A stretch of DNA of 64,000 nucleotides, from NCBI GenBank assembly GCA_029721435.1, contig CM056574.1:32630001-32694000 (forward strand), written 5' to 3'. The number at the start of each line of letters is the position of its first letter. Position 1 is the stretch's first letter. The position numbers were made by a program, and so were the translations under genes. Below the pieces are notes generated by a model. The model was not told the origin of the DNA. It ran no database searches and worked only from the letters and a program-made list of their open reading frames with translations. Origin of the DNA: Gymnothorax reevesii. Its lineage: Eukaryota > Chordata > Actinopteri > Anguilliformes > Muraenidae. Positions 22,633 through 34,480 of this stretch are shown piece after piece.

Positions 22633-25375
22633 AATTCTGTCTCTTTCTGTTCTTCTTGGTTTAAAAAATTCCATCCATGGTGCCTATTCGATGGTGATTT
22701 TGAATCCTGTTCAAGATTCTAAGCATATTTATGACTAGTTTTGTCTGTGACGTTCTTCACTCATAAAATCTGCCAAAACAAGCATATTATAAAAGTATCA
22801 AAATGACATAATGAATATTCTAGGCATAGTATTCCTGTCCTGTCCATACTCATGATTTATTTTAATGTCATCTTCCTGGATATCACCCGAAAAAACGCTC
22901 CTAACCCAGTAGTTTCAAAGGCCAGAGGTCAGGACTGTTGCGGATACGCTAAAAGGTATCATAGTATAAAATGTCAGTCCTCAAGCAGTTTCAATCATTT
23001 GACTCCTAATCTCAAAACCCCATAATCATGTTCAAGGTCACACATTTCAGGGGTGTGCTTATTCTACAGTTGTTGACCAATTACGCATCAATTTTTATGT
23101 GTTGGCCTTCAAACGAAGGCAGTGATTCAAGCAAATTCCGGTGCCATTCTTCAATATAAAACTGCAATAACCGTCAAGTTCTGATCTGCTACCCACCAGA
23201 CTAACAAGACAATTTGTTTGTACCTAAAGGCCCTTGTGTAAAAATTACAATATTGGCTAGGGCTAATCTTAACAAAGAATCAAGAAATCACTCATCTATA
23301 ACTAAATAGGTCAGAATGAGTCAAAGAATGCCCCTCTTACTGCATGCAGCATCCCAATGGCGACACGCTCTAATCAAATTGCTTCCAGGTTTTGACGCAA
23401 AATAAGTTATTACATAATTGCAAAATAGAAATGCCATGGCTGGTAGGGTCAGGCCAACATTTTCAGTGTGGGATATTGAGTCTAGATGCTCGTTTTGCTG
23501 CTACCTCTGTTACGTATGTGTCACTGTCAACTAAAGGAATAGAAGATGCCCTACCCACAGTTATACGGACGATAAACTGTACACCAATTCCACAAAACAT
23601 GCATTTGCGACTGCTTCGTTAATTCAGCAAATTAGCAACTTTTTTCAGTGTGCACACCCCACTTCCTCCTCCGCCCATAAACAAAACGTCACAACACATT
23701 CCTAAAGATAAATTAGTCAAAACAAAGCTGTTGTTAACAGTGCTTTTAAGTCCAAAGTGAGGTTTGGAGATGGATCATTTGAGCACATCCTATTGGTGGA
23801 TAATCCCCAGACCAGTGGGAGGGGGCGTGGACACCCTGCGCAGTCATGTGTTAAGGCTCGGAAATCACTTTAGGGGGCCGGGCACTTAAGAGCGGGGGCT
23901 TTAAATTATGCATGGATCAGGGAGGGGAGGGGGCATCCACAAAGTGCTTCTCCCAGCTGCCTACTGAATAAAACACACGTTTCCGCCTCACCGCCCTCTG
24001 CCCCCCCCCAACGTACCCAAGTCACAGCTGACGAGAAACTCCACGAGTCCTATCCAAAAATGTGGGGTCACTCGGGAGCCAATTGAAAAAAAAAAAGAGA
24101 GCGATTTTGACCATACAATTTGATAGTCTGGCTGAAATGTTCACGCATATTCATGGACTTTCAAGATCCAGTGTCAACCTGAACAAGTTACATTTGCCCC
24201 TATTCTTAAGACACAGCAGACACACAAGGAGTAAAACAGCAGTATATGAGGTAAGAGGACAGTCTTTGAGAAAAATTGGTCGGCAAGAAAGAGGAAATGA
24301 GAGAAGAAAAAACGAATAAGAAATAACAACTGGCCAACAATGAGTGGCGGAGAGATACCGGCTTGAATACAATAGCAAGAGTATGAGAAAAATACCTGGA
24401 AAATAGTAGTAAACTTAGGCAGGAGAATGAGTACCAAGAGCGAGACAGTGAGAGAAAAATATTATTAAGGTTTTATGACTTGGCTTGTCAAGCCACCCTC
24501 CTGGTGGAATACTTAGTGCAACAACTCAGACGACCTCAAGGCTGCAGAATAGCATCTTCAGAGATGAAGACGAAAATGAACTCTTATGATTTCTGATGTC
24601 GATGAAATCAATCACCCCAACTGTGCTGATGGATCCACAGCCCAGTTGATTATGGAGTCCTGCTCCACTCATAGGTCTGAATTACAGGGTAAACAATACC
24701 GGCCAAATCATATTGCTCACCCAGTCAAAGTAAGTGGAGGAACGCTGCCTTGAAGTTATAATCTTGAAGATTTTTATTTAAATAATATCTGTCCAGCTAC
24801 TACCTATAGTTGAATGAAATAGTACAATGATGATTATTCCTATCCCCCTCTGATGAAAGCCATTGCATCAGCATTTTTTACCGATGTGAACAACTGACCA
24901 TCAGTGGCAAAAATTTGCACGAAAAAGGCTCAACTCCGGCATAGTTAGTGACCCAACGTAACATACGTTAACATTACTGAATCAAAGGTTCTAGAGTCAA
25001 ACCACAAAAGATGGTAACTGACAAATACTGTACAATTTGCCAAAACATTTTGTGTCTGGTAAGACTATTGACAGTATAAAAAAGATGGACTACCTTACAG
25101 CTCCCCAAAAATGAGGCCAAAACATCTTAATCACCGTGTACTGGCTGGCTGCAGTACAAGTTATGTTAGTAGATGGGACATAGACCACAATAAAAAATTG
25201 AAGTAAATGTCAAATCATTTTTTTCCAAAGATGATTCCTGTCCTTTTAAGTAGTTCTTATCATATTGATGAGTATGTTCAAATGCTCATGTTTTCTTTAA
25301 AGTTTGGTTATATTTAGTTATTTGATACTATAAAAAGGGAGTGTAGAGTCATGACTGACAGATGTGATTGACAGC
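22633..25375. other. Intergenic, with a GC-rich promoter-like patch
   Basis: Mostly unrecognised AT-rich sequence. The stretch 23760-24060 is GC-rich for this window. It holds an inverted CCAAT box (ATTGG at 23792-23796), a GC-box-like GGGGGCGTGG at 23821-23830 and a TTTAAATT near 23900, spaced as in a simple promoter. No exon can be tied to it on either strand. From 24450 to 25375 nothing is recognised. Confidence 0.35.
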
Positions 25376-25865
25376 AAAACACACCAGCAAGTCCACCTCT
25401 GAATGGCTTAAAAGAAACAAAATGAAGCTTTTGGAGTGGCCAAGTTGAAGTCCGGACTTAAATCCGATTGAGACGCTGTAGCATGACCTTAAACAGGCCG
25501 TTCCTGCTCAAAAACCCCCCAATGTGGGTGAATTGAAACAATTCTGCAAAGAAGAGTGGGCTAAAATTCCTCCACAGCAATATGAAAGACTCATTGCCAG
25601 TTATTGCAAATGCTTGATTGCAGTTGTTGTCGCCGAGGGTGGCACAACCAGTAATTAGGTTTGGGGGGCTATTACTTTTTCACATGGGGCCTGGATAGCT
25701 TTTTCCCTTAATAAATGAAATCATCATTTAAGAACTGCATTTTGTATTTATTTGGGTTATCTTTGCTGAATATCAAAATTTGTCTGATGATCTGACACAT
25801 TTAAGTGTGACAAATATGCAAAAAAGTCAGAAATCAGGAAGGGGGCAAATACTTTTCACAGCACT
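25376..25865 (+). mobile_element. Tc1-like family D, 5'-truncated copy
   Basis: Aligns with the 3' half of the element at 39682-43257, from ACACCAGCAAGTCCACC (after the second catalytic Asp) through the Glu region (a PDLNPIE-type context at about 25460) to the terminal repeat. It ends TTTTCACAGCACTG before TA at 25866-25867. It retains the uninterrupted site GACCTTAAACAGGC at about 25489, equivalent to the point where a piggyBac-like element entered the other copy. Stops are present; it is dead. Confidence 0.85.
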
Positions 25866-27817
25866 GTAATTCATCAGCCCTAAGAGCTCGCTGGCGAGTA
25901 TATAACATTCCCTCCTCCCTCATCCTCCCCCATCAGCCATAGCCGGCTCTGATTCTTGTCCATATAAATTAAAAGCGCCCCAGAGTTTTGCTCCATTCTG
26001 CTGGAAAGCTCTATAATGCCGCTTAAAGTGGAGATGTTCCTTCTAAGAACATTGTCTGCTGTCTGTTGGTCTTCAGACATTTCAGCAAATGAGTGTTTAC
26101 TGAAATACCATCACGTCAGTGGGTCAGGACACATAAACACATCCATAGACACACACACACACAGATCTACACACACACACACATTCTCTTATACACAGAC
26201 AAATCTATGAACACAGGCACACACACATGTGCCACATGTGTACAACAGTAAATAAAGCCCAAGCTGTGTAAGATTTCAGCCATTCTCTAATGCAGTAAGT
26301 ATTTGCTGAGATTAGCAGTCGCGGGAGGCCATGAACCACTGCTCTCAGGCTCAGGGTGAAGCAGAAAGGAGGCCATTCCTGCAGCTTAAAGAGATGCTTT
26401 TAACTTTATTAATAATGAGATTTTGACCTCACAGAAGCACTAGCAGCCATAAACGCCTCTTTTAAGCCCTCCATCATCCTATCTTCACTTCCCTGTGCTA
26501 CCCTGCTCCGTGCCATGTTGCGGATGAGATTACACAACAGTAGTACGCGCGTCTGTGTGTATGTCTGTACATGCATGCTTGGAGTGTGTGTACTGCATGT
26601 GTGGAATGCACGCATGTGCTTGTACACATGGCAGAACGTTTGCAAGTGAGTGGACCGTATTCATTCTCCATGTGTGTCTGGAGTGTGTTTACATCAAAGT
26701 GTGTGTGCGTGTGCATGTGTTCAATATGTGTTCGTGCGGTGTGTGCGGAGTTTGTAACGGTTGAGTGTGTATCAGGTGAGTATTTGTTCGTGCGCGTGTT
26801 TGCATTTTTACATCCCTATCAATGTATGTACATGTGGAGCGTGTCTACTGTCTCCACAGCAAGTGTGAAGTAAATCCATAATGAGAAAGCCCCAGTGAGT
26901 TAGACGGAGAAGGGAGAGCGAGAGGGTCTATTTCAGCTGAACTCCAAACTTACGTAACTACACTGTAATTCATAGTAAGTATCAAGTAACATCTGCGCAA
27001 TGATTAAAAAAAAAAAAAATGGTGGTGAAGCTAAAATGAAAAGCTAAGCACTTTATAGTTTTAATGCCTTTTAATTCCCATGTGATCCTTTTTTTTCTGA
27101 GGTTTCTGTGTAACAATCCAACTTGAGGGTGGCTTGGATAATCACAGCCCTTTGTTTTTAATGTTGAAACGGTGCTTCTGAGCAACCGCACAGGGATCAA
27201 ACAGGAAACCACAGAAGAAATTCAAAGCAATACTTACTATTGAATAAGCTGTACTTTACATTCTATTTTATTTAATATAGTTGTATTTTATTCCTTAACA
27301 CATAATATTTAAAGCTACAATGAGCAATTTATGACCACTAGATGGTCCAAAAGCACCAAGACCATTTGGAAATAAACTAAGCCACCCCTCCCTCTCTCCC
27401 CTCAGGACTACCAGGGGCGATGTCATACTTTACTGCAAGAAAAAGTGCTTGATCCACTCTCTCATTGGATTGTCATGGTCTGAGCAGTCATGTTGCATTT
27501 TGGATAAGCTTGCTAATTCATAACCTAAGGAGTGGTTTATCAACTCAAACTTTGCATTTACCCTCAAGATAAAACCCACAGGAGACCTCACACCTAATTG
27601 TAATTTCAAACTGAGATGACTGTTTTATATATTTATTGTGATCATTGATTGATGAAGATTCATTCAGATTTCTACTCCTCGTACCTGCTGGCGGCTGCAA
27701 CTGTGACTAGACTTACTGGCAAATTTTCAAATGACTTTTATCTGATTCGATAAACTCTCAAATTGACCATTATAATTTTATACAGGACAATACACACAAC
27801 TTAATAGTGCCAAAATA
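25866..27817. other. Intergenic with CA/TG-rich tracts
   Basis: Contains interrupted (CA)n at about 26148-26225 and a long TG-rich, purine-pyrimidine alternating stretch at about 26545-26800 that creates several chance open frames rich in Cys, Val, Met and His. No gene is supported. Confidence 0.5.
26148..26225. repeat. Interrupted (CA)n microsatellite
   Basis: Runs of ACACACAC interrupted by GATCTAC and TTCTCTTATAC. Confidence 0.85.
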
Positions 27818-28073
27818 CAACCCCAATTCCGAAATAGTTGGGACAAAGTGTAAATTGTGAATAAAGTCAAAATGCAATGACTTTCAGATCACATGATCAC
27901 ATTTTTCAGATCACTATTATTTACAATAGAACATAGATAACATTTCAAATGTTGAAACTGAGACATTTTGCATTTTTATCTGCAAAATGAGCTTATTTCA
28001 AATTTTCTGGCTGCAACAAGTCTCAAAAAAGTTGGGACACAGGCAAAAAAGGGCTGAAAAAGCTATTAATATA

Positions 28074-29669
28074 CTGCGCCCTCCATAATTATTGGCACCC
28101 CTGGTTAAGATGAGTTCTTTAGCTTGTAATAAATTCTGTTTTTTTCTAAATAATATAGGAACACAATGTAAAAAAGAGGAAAATCCAACCTTTAATTCAA
28201 GTCAATTTAATCAGTGGGGAAAAAATCCCACATTAAGAAATAATTTTTTTTACATCAAATCATGTTTGCCACAATTAATAGCACCCCTGATTAAACTTTG
28301 TACAACCCCTTTTGCCAACAAAACAGCACCTAATCTTCTATAATGTTTCACAAGATGGGAAAATACAGAAAGAGGGATCTTCGACAATTCCTCTTTGCAC
28401 AATCTCCCTAAATCATCCAGCGACCTGGGTCCTCTCCTCTGCACTCTCCTCTTCAACTCACTCCACAGGTTTTCAATGGGGTTGAGGTCTGGGGACTGAG
28501 ATGGCCATGGGAGGAGCTTGATTATCTGTCTGGTGCACCTATTCTGTGTAGATTTGGCCAGATGTTTAGGGTCTTTATCTTGCTGAAAGACCCAGTGACG
28601 GCCCATCTTCAGCTTTTGGGCAGAGGCCAGCAGATTTTGATTTAAAATGTCTTGGTATTTCAATGCGTTCATGATGCCATGCACCCTCATAAGGTTCCCA
28701 GGGCCTCTGGAAGAGAAACAGGCCTGCAGCATCACTGATCCTCCCCCATACTTCATAGTGGGCATGAGGTGCTATGCTATTTTGTGTTCCGCCAGACCCA
28801 CTTAGAGTGTTTGTTGCCAAAAAGCTCTATCTTGGTCTCATCTGACCAAAGCACATGGTCCCAGTTGAAGTCCCAGTACCGCTTAGCAAACTCCAGACGT
28901 TTGTATTTATGATTGTGAGTGAGAAAAGGTTTTTTCTGTGCATGCCTCCCAAACAGCTTGTTGGCTTTGTAAATAGCGCCTGATGGTTGTTTTGGAGACT
29001 TTGTGACCCCAAGATGCTACCATTTGTTGCAATTCTTTAACAGTGAGCTTTGGAGAACTTTTTATTTTTCTTACCATCCTCCTCACTGTGCGTGGTGGCA
29101 AAATAACCCTGCGTCCTCGTCCAGGCTTGTTAACCACTGTTCCAGTTGTTTTAAACTTCTTAATGATTCCTCTGACAGTAGATATGAGCAGGTGCAGGCG
29201 AGTGGCTATTTTTTTGTAGCCATTGCTGACTTGTGAAGGTCGACACACATCTGGCTTACTTGAATGTTGTATTCTTCTGTCTTTCCCATGTTGAAGAGTG
29301 GATACGAGAAATGTCCTCTGTGTCGTGTCATATTTATACCCGAGGGAAACAGGAAGTGATTAATTACTAATTAAATGTTCCTAGATACTCTGATCAACTT
29401 TGTAAACTACTGTAGAAATGACAGAAATACTTCAATTACATTTATTTCCTAGGAATTGTTAAGAGAATTGCCAATAATTGTGAAACGTGATTTTATGAAA
29501 AATAATTATTTCTTAGGGATTTTAGATTTTCCCTTAAAATTCACTTGAGTTGAAGGTTATATTTTTCTACAATTTTCAGTGTGAGAGTATGCTTCTGCAA
29601 TAAAAATTGAATTTAAGGTTTTTTTTAACACATCTTAACTGGGGGTGCCTATAATTATGGAGGGTGCTG
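28074..29669 (-). mobile_element. Tc1-like transposon, family A, copy 2, nested (1596 bp)
   Basis: The ends (CTGCGCCCTCCATAATTA at 28074 and GGAGGGTGCTG ending 29669) and interior match the 9121-10741 copy closely. TA lies at 28072-28073 and 29670-29671. It inserted into the 5' untranslated part of a family B element, so family A was active after this B copy was in place. Confidence 0.9.
28250..29289 (-). pseudogene. Tc1-like transposase, family A copy 2, frameshifted
   Basis: It starts at ATG 29289. The helix-turn-helix part (STVRGIIKKFKTTG, KPGRGR) is at about 29248-28907, in a frame displaced from the start. A first-Asp region (FGQMRP, where intact relatives read LWSDE) is damaged near 28840. 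The 171-codon frame at 28765-28250 keeps GGGSVMLQACFSSRG, the second Asp in VFQQDKDPKH, and the Glu in SPDLNPIENLW, with exactly 34 residues between Asp and Glu (DD34E). At least two frameshifts inactivate it. Confidence 0.88.
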
Positions 29670-29788
29670 TATAAAAGAATCAGCTGAAAGAACATTTAGC
29701 AAGTAATTAAGTTAACTGGCATCAGGTGAGTAACATGATTGGCTATTATAGGGATGTCTTAGAGAGGCTGAGTCTCTCAGAATTAAAG

Positions 29789-30811
29789 ATGGCCAGAGGC
29801 TCTCCAACCTGGGAAAGCTTGCGTAAAAAAATTATGGAATACTTTAAAAGCAGTGTTACTCAATGTCAAATTGCAAAGACTTTGAAGGTCTCGTCATCGA
29901 CAGGGCATAACATCATCAAAAGATTCAGAAAAACTGGAAAAAATCTCTGTGCGTAAGGGACAAGGCCAAAGACCTTGACTGGACGCCCGTGATCTTCGTG
30001 CTCTCGGACACCACTGCATCACTCACCGGCATGATTCTGTCATTGACATTACTAAATGGGCCAAGGAATACTTCAAGAAACCACTGTCTGTAAACAGAGT
30101 CGGCCGTGCCATCCACAGATGCCACCTAAAACTCTATGCAAAAATGAAGCTATTATTGACCATGATCCAGAAGCGGCGCTCTGTTCTGTGGGCCAAGGCT
30201 CATTTAAAATGGACTGTAGCAAAGTGGCAAAGTGTCCTGTGGTCAGATGAGTCCAAATTTGACATTCTTATTTGAAATCATAGGCGTCCTGTCCTCCAGG
30301 CTAAAGAGGAGAAAGACCTCCCCTCCTGTTATCAGCATTCAGTTCAAAAGCCAACATCTCTGATGGTATAGGGATTCATTAGTGCATATGGTGTGGGACA
30401 CTTGCATGTTTTAAAAAGCATCATGAATGCTGAAAGGTATACAAAGGTTTTAGAGTAACATATACTCCACTCTAGACGACATCTATTCAAGGGAAGGCCT
30501 TGAGTATTTCAGCGGGACAATGCAAAACCACAAAGTACTGCAGCCATTACAACAGCATGGCTTCATAGTAGAAGAGTCCATGTGCTGAACTGGCCTACCT
30601 GCAGTCCTGATCTTTCACCGAATGAGAACATTTGGCGCATAATTAAAGGAGAAGTCCATCAAAGGAGACCCAAAACTCTCCAGCAGCTGGAAGCCAGTAT
30701 TAAACAAGAGTGGGTTTAAATTCCAATGGCTAAACTCAAGAAACTTGTCTCCTCAATGCCCAGACGCCTCCACTCTCGGTTAATAAGAAGAGGGGATGCT
30801 ACACCATGGCA
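29789..30811 (+). pseudogene. Tc1-like transposase, family B, degraded
   Basis: Begins MARGSPTWESLRKKI at 29789. The HTH segment has a [20 protein letters not shown] core. Later parts in shifting frames give [12 protein letters not shown] (first Asp, about 30236), FQRDNAKPQ (second Asp, about 30508) and SPNENIWRIIKG (Glu, about 30610), ending near TPWQ at 30811. Numerous stops and indels. The start codon falls after the nested family A copy, so the insertion removed the promoter side only. Confidence 0.85.
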
Positions 30812-31117
30812 AACAGCCCCCTGTCCCAGCTTTTTTGAGACCCGTAATAGCCATCAAATTTGGAAAGAGTTCATTTTGTAGATAAAATAGTAAAATTTCT
30901 CAGTTTCAACATTTGCTAAGTTATCTCTGTTCTATTGAGAATAAAATACACACTGGCTGGTGTGATTTGAAAGTCATTTTGTTTTGATTTCATTCAACAA
31001 TTGAAGCACCTATCACTAAAACCCCAGAAGTCACACTTGACTTGACTTGACTTGTGGGATTTTAGAAATCAGTGCTTCAATTTACTCTTTGTCCCAACTA
31101 TTTCGGAATTGGGGTTG

Positions 31118-32068
31118 TATAATGACATTTAGATTAAATAAATTATGTTCAACAGAATTCTACTCCGATAGGGGGGAGGTCTGAATGTAGTATTTTGCAT
31201 CAATAGATTCCCCGCCAAAACGGAATTGCAAGGCAGACTATAACTTTAATATTACTTAAGCGCGAGAAGAATTATATCAATTATCAGAAAACATGAATAT
31301 TGTGTGTGGCTTCATGTATTTGACATGTCACATAAACTGGTCTCATACAGCATGTGAGTATTATTGTCTAGTTTGCCTAATTTTGCCACTCATCATATAG
31401 TGACACTACCTTAACAAGTGTAAATATACAACAAGAATAAAGGCTTTTGACATCCTTATTTGACGCCAGTGTTAAAACAAACCTCACCCTCTAATCCCGA
31501 AACATAATCCTAACCTGAACTCTATTTTATTAATATCATCATGGAGTTGTCATGCTTTCAACCGCCGATTTTTCTAGCTACCGCCGCTCTCGGTGCGGGA
31601 GCTAGGGTATTGGGCTCCGTGCATGCGTGGGTTTGTCAACACATTTTGCTTTATCTCATCAACGATTTTAGTTACAATTTTTTCCTAATTTTTACTGGAC
31701 ATGCATCTCATAAAGGCCTACAAATGACGAGCCTAAAGGTGACCTTGGCCTATTTTTTCAAGGTCAATGGCCTTTAAATATCACCAAAAACTTTGACAAT
31801 TTGCTTTATCTTATCAGCATTTTCAGTTACAGGCTCCTCATTAGCTCCCGCCGCCCGCATGGCATGGGAGCTATGGTATCGGGCTCCATCCGTGCGTGGG
31901 TCAACAAAAACTTTGATATTTTGTTTATCTTAACAGCGGGAGCTTCTTGGGCCGCCAGTGCCCTTTTTTTTTTCATACACAGGCACTGCTCAAAGTTCAT
32001 GTCACCTCATATACTGGAACAACTGATCTTCAGAGGTAATTCAGCAGAATAAAGTTGCCACAAACCAT
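31118..32068. other. Intergenic with a local imperfect duplication
   Basis: Two related blocks, at about 31560-31690 and 31845-31940, each carry GGGAGCTA(G/T)GGTAT(T/C)GGGCTCC followed by a CATGCGTGGGT or CGTGCGTGGGT word and TTTGCTTTATCT or TTTGTTTATCTT. They look like two copies of a fish MITE-like sequence. No gene is seen. Confidence 0.45.
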
Positions 32069-32432
32069 CCAATCATCCATTTTCTATACCCACTTATTCC
32101 TCACTAGGGTCACGGGGCGAGCTGGAGCCTATCCCAGCTGACTACGGGCAAAGGCAGGGACCCACCCTGAACAGCTTGCCAATCCATCGCAGGGCGCACA
32201 CACCATTCACAGACCATTTACTCTCACACTCATACCTATGGACAATTTGGTGTCTCCAATCAGCCTGATATGCATGTCTTTGGACTGTGGGAGGAAACCG
32301 GAGTACCCGGCAAAAACCCACGCGAACACGGGGAGAACATGCAAACTCCACACAGAAAGGCCCCAGGCCGGATTCAAACCCACAACCTTCTTGCTGTGAG
32401 GCAACAATGCTAACCGTGCCTCCCTGCTACAA
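32069..32432. repeat. Fish LINE-like 3' tail (RTE-type, provisional)
   Basis: The segment from CCATCCATTTTCTATACCCA through GGTCACGGGGCGAGCTGGAG, TTTGGACTGTGGGAGGAAAC and GGAGAACATGCAAACTCCAC to TGCTAACCGTG is one of the commonest interspersed sequences of fish genomes. I recall it as the tail of an RTE-type LINE. No reverse-transcriptase sequence is attached, so it is a severely truncated copy. Naming of the family is from memory. Confidence 0.6.
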
Positions 32433-33919
32433 ACCAGTTTAAACAAATTTTTTTAGCATCAATAATCATGGAAGGAGCCTTCAAACATGCATTCAGGCTT
32501 TGCCAGAGTCAAAACAAAAGGTTGCGACAATTTTCAATTGTTATATAAAACTCTTAATATTTTTCGCCTCAAAATTCTTGTGGGAATTATTTTATTTTAT
32601 TTGTTCTCATTGCCAACAACAGTATTTTTCAATACATTTTCACGAAAAAGTTAGGAATCAGTGATATATTAGGATCCCTTTTTGATGAAAGTGGTGGTCT
32701 GTAATCATCACTGCACACTACTGAATGCACAAGCCAGAAACACTTCCAAACATGACCTATACCACACACAAGCTAGCCCCACCGTTACTGCATGCTCAGT
32801 GCTGCCAGTTCCACGTGGAATTACTTGATATTAGCCCCAGTATCATGTGGACCCTCCCTGGTGAATAAGGCTGCCGCCAGCCCCACTTACAACATTAATT
32901 CCTGCTGAGTACAAAAAAGCAAAGGGACGTTTTTTGTTTTTTTTAATGCCCAGGATAACTTCAAAATACAATGGGCTCTCAATTCGTAGACCAGGCGCAG
33001 GCGCGGCGAATGGGGGGTGTGTCCAGGCGTATGTTGCAATTTCGTGCTCGGCGTAGCCTGGAACAAGTACTCCTCTGTCCCGCCTCTGTCCCTCCTTCCA
33101 GCGCAAGTGGCGAAGAAGGCGTGTTTGGGTACAACACAGCCGAGTCAAATCTTCACCAGTCAAATGAGCTCCTCTCCTCACCTTTAATGTGTTGGAATAT
33201 GGAAGCCCCTGTCCTATATCTGCATGATGCGTTAATGTTGTATTTCACTTTGCTGCTTCAGACATGTTTTCTGCACCGCTTACGTCTATATTAAGCATTA
33301 AGAATATGAGTTAGCTGGCTAGCTAGGGCATTCGTCAATTAGGCTATCACCATTTGCGAACTTGAATGGAATTTCCAAGCGCAACTACGTCAGATCATTC
33401 AAACTTATGAAGTTGGAATGAAATATGACGGTTGCTCATTGGGAAGAGAAACGATGGATAGTGTGTTCCTATTATTACACCCAGTTGCTGCTTAAAATGT
33501 TGAGATTAACATGCATTAAAAAACAATGCAAGATACGTTACACATTGATTTTCAACATGTGATCTTAACTCAGTACGACATCATAGCAATCAGGCTGTAT
33601 TACTTTCCCCCACTAAAAATGACCTAAGTGACAATAACAGTAGATTATTGAGTTGCTTATATAATATTTCATTCATATTCCCATTAATATGTTAAAAAGT
33701 ATCGCCCAATTGATGACTCAGGGCACGCATGTCCACATTGAGTGCCCAACATCATTTGTCCTACTTTCCCACTGCAATTTGACTGAAACGTGAAATGCAA
33801 TGTTGTTTGATTTTTTGCTTTATAATTTAGCAAAAGTTTCAAATTCACATCATTTTATTGATCTTCCTGACCCTTGTCAGTCAGTGACCTGAAAACCAAG
33901 TGTAATTGGGTTAAGCAAT
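32433..33919. other. Intergenic, nothing recognised
   Basis: Overlapping frames at 32843-33181 (minus) and 32971-33294 (plus) fall in a locally GC-richer patch but show no domain and no splice context. No gene is supported. Confidence 0.4.
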
Positions 33920-34480
33920 AAGACAGATTTGAAAGACTGATCTGTAGTTATTGAAAGTGGCTGGTTGCGGTTGTAGCTGCTAATGGTAGCACAACTAGTC
34001 ATTAAGTTCATGGGGACAATTACTTTTTCACTTAATTGATATACGGCCAGGTCCCCAAAAGTATTAGCACATTGGAAATTATAAAATTATTTTTACTGTT
34101 TACTGCAGCATGTTGTAATTGAATTTACTAAATAATGTAGTCCAAGGTGAGAGTTTTCGGTTATAATTTCAGTGTGAACCTCAATCCGGTGATGTATGAA
34201 TTACAGCACTATGCTTTGTTTTCCTTTTAGGGGACCAAAAATGATTGGATAATAGGCTGCTGTTTCATGGCCAGGTGTGAGTTATTCCCTAATTATTTCC
34301 TTTGAAAGAAAATAAATTAAAGGAGTTGATTTCAATTTAGATTTTGTATCTGAACTCTGTTGCTTGCAGCTCTTGTCCAAACTGACTATTTAACACATTC
34401 TTAAAAAGAATACTGAGCTCTGGAACACCAAATGGAGGGGTGTTTTGAAGGCTACAAGCAGTGCAGGTACACAGGATGCA
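33920..34480. mobile_element. Two adjoining Tc1-like fragments
   Basis: Bases 33920-34035 resemble the 3' end of family D (GCTAATGGTAGCACAACTAG and a following GGACAATTACTTTTTCAC). Bases 34046-34480 resemble the 5' end of another Tc1-like family (CCCCAAAAGTATTAGCAC, then a non-coding leader with GGCCAGGTGTGAGTTATTCC). Neither has an intact transposase part. Confidence 0.5.

Larger units (their letters stand above)
27818..31117 (+). mobile_element. Tc1-like transposon, family B, split by a family A copy
   Basis: The left end CAACCCCAATTCCGAAATAG at 27818 matches in reverse the right end CTATTTCGGAATTGGGGTTG finishing at 31117. TA stands outside both ends (27816-27817 and 31118-31119). The span is 3300 bp, but 28074-29669 is a later insertion, leaving about 1.7 kb, the usual size. 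The transposase remnant is on the plus strand. Related copies are at 46485-~56575 (the same terminal sequence) and, more distantly, 52514-54123. Confidence 0.9.

Noticed and set aside
26555..26873. Cys-rich frames of 69-100 codons
   Set aside because: They arise from a TG-rich alternating repeat read in several frames.
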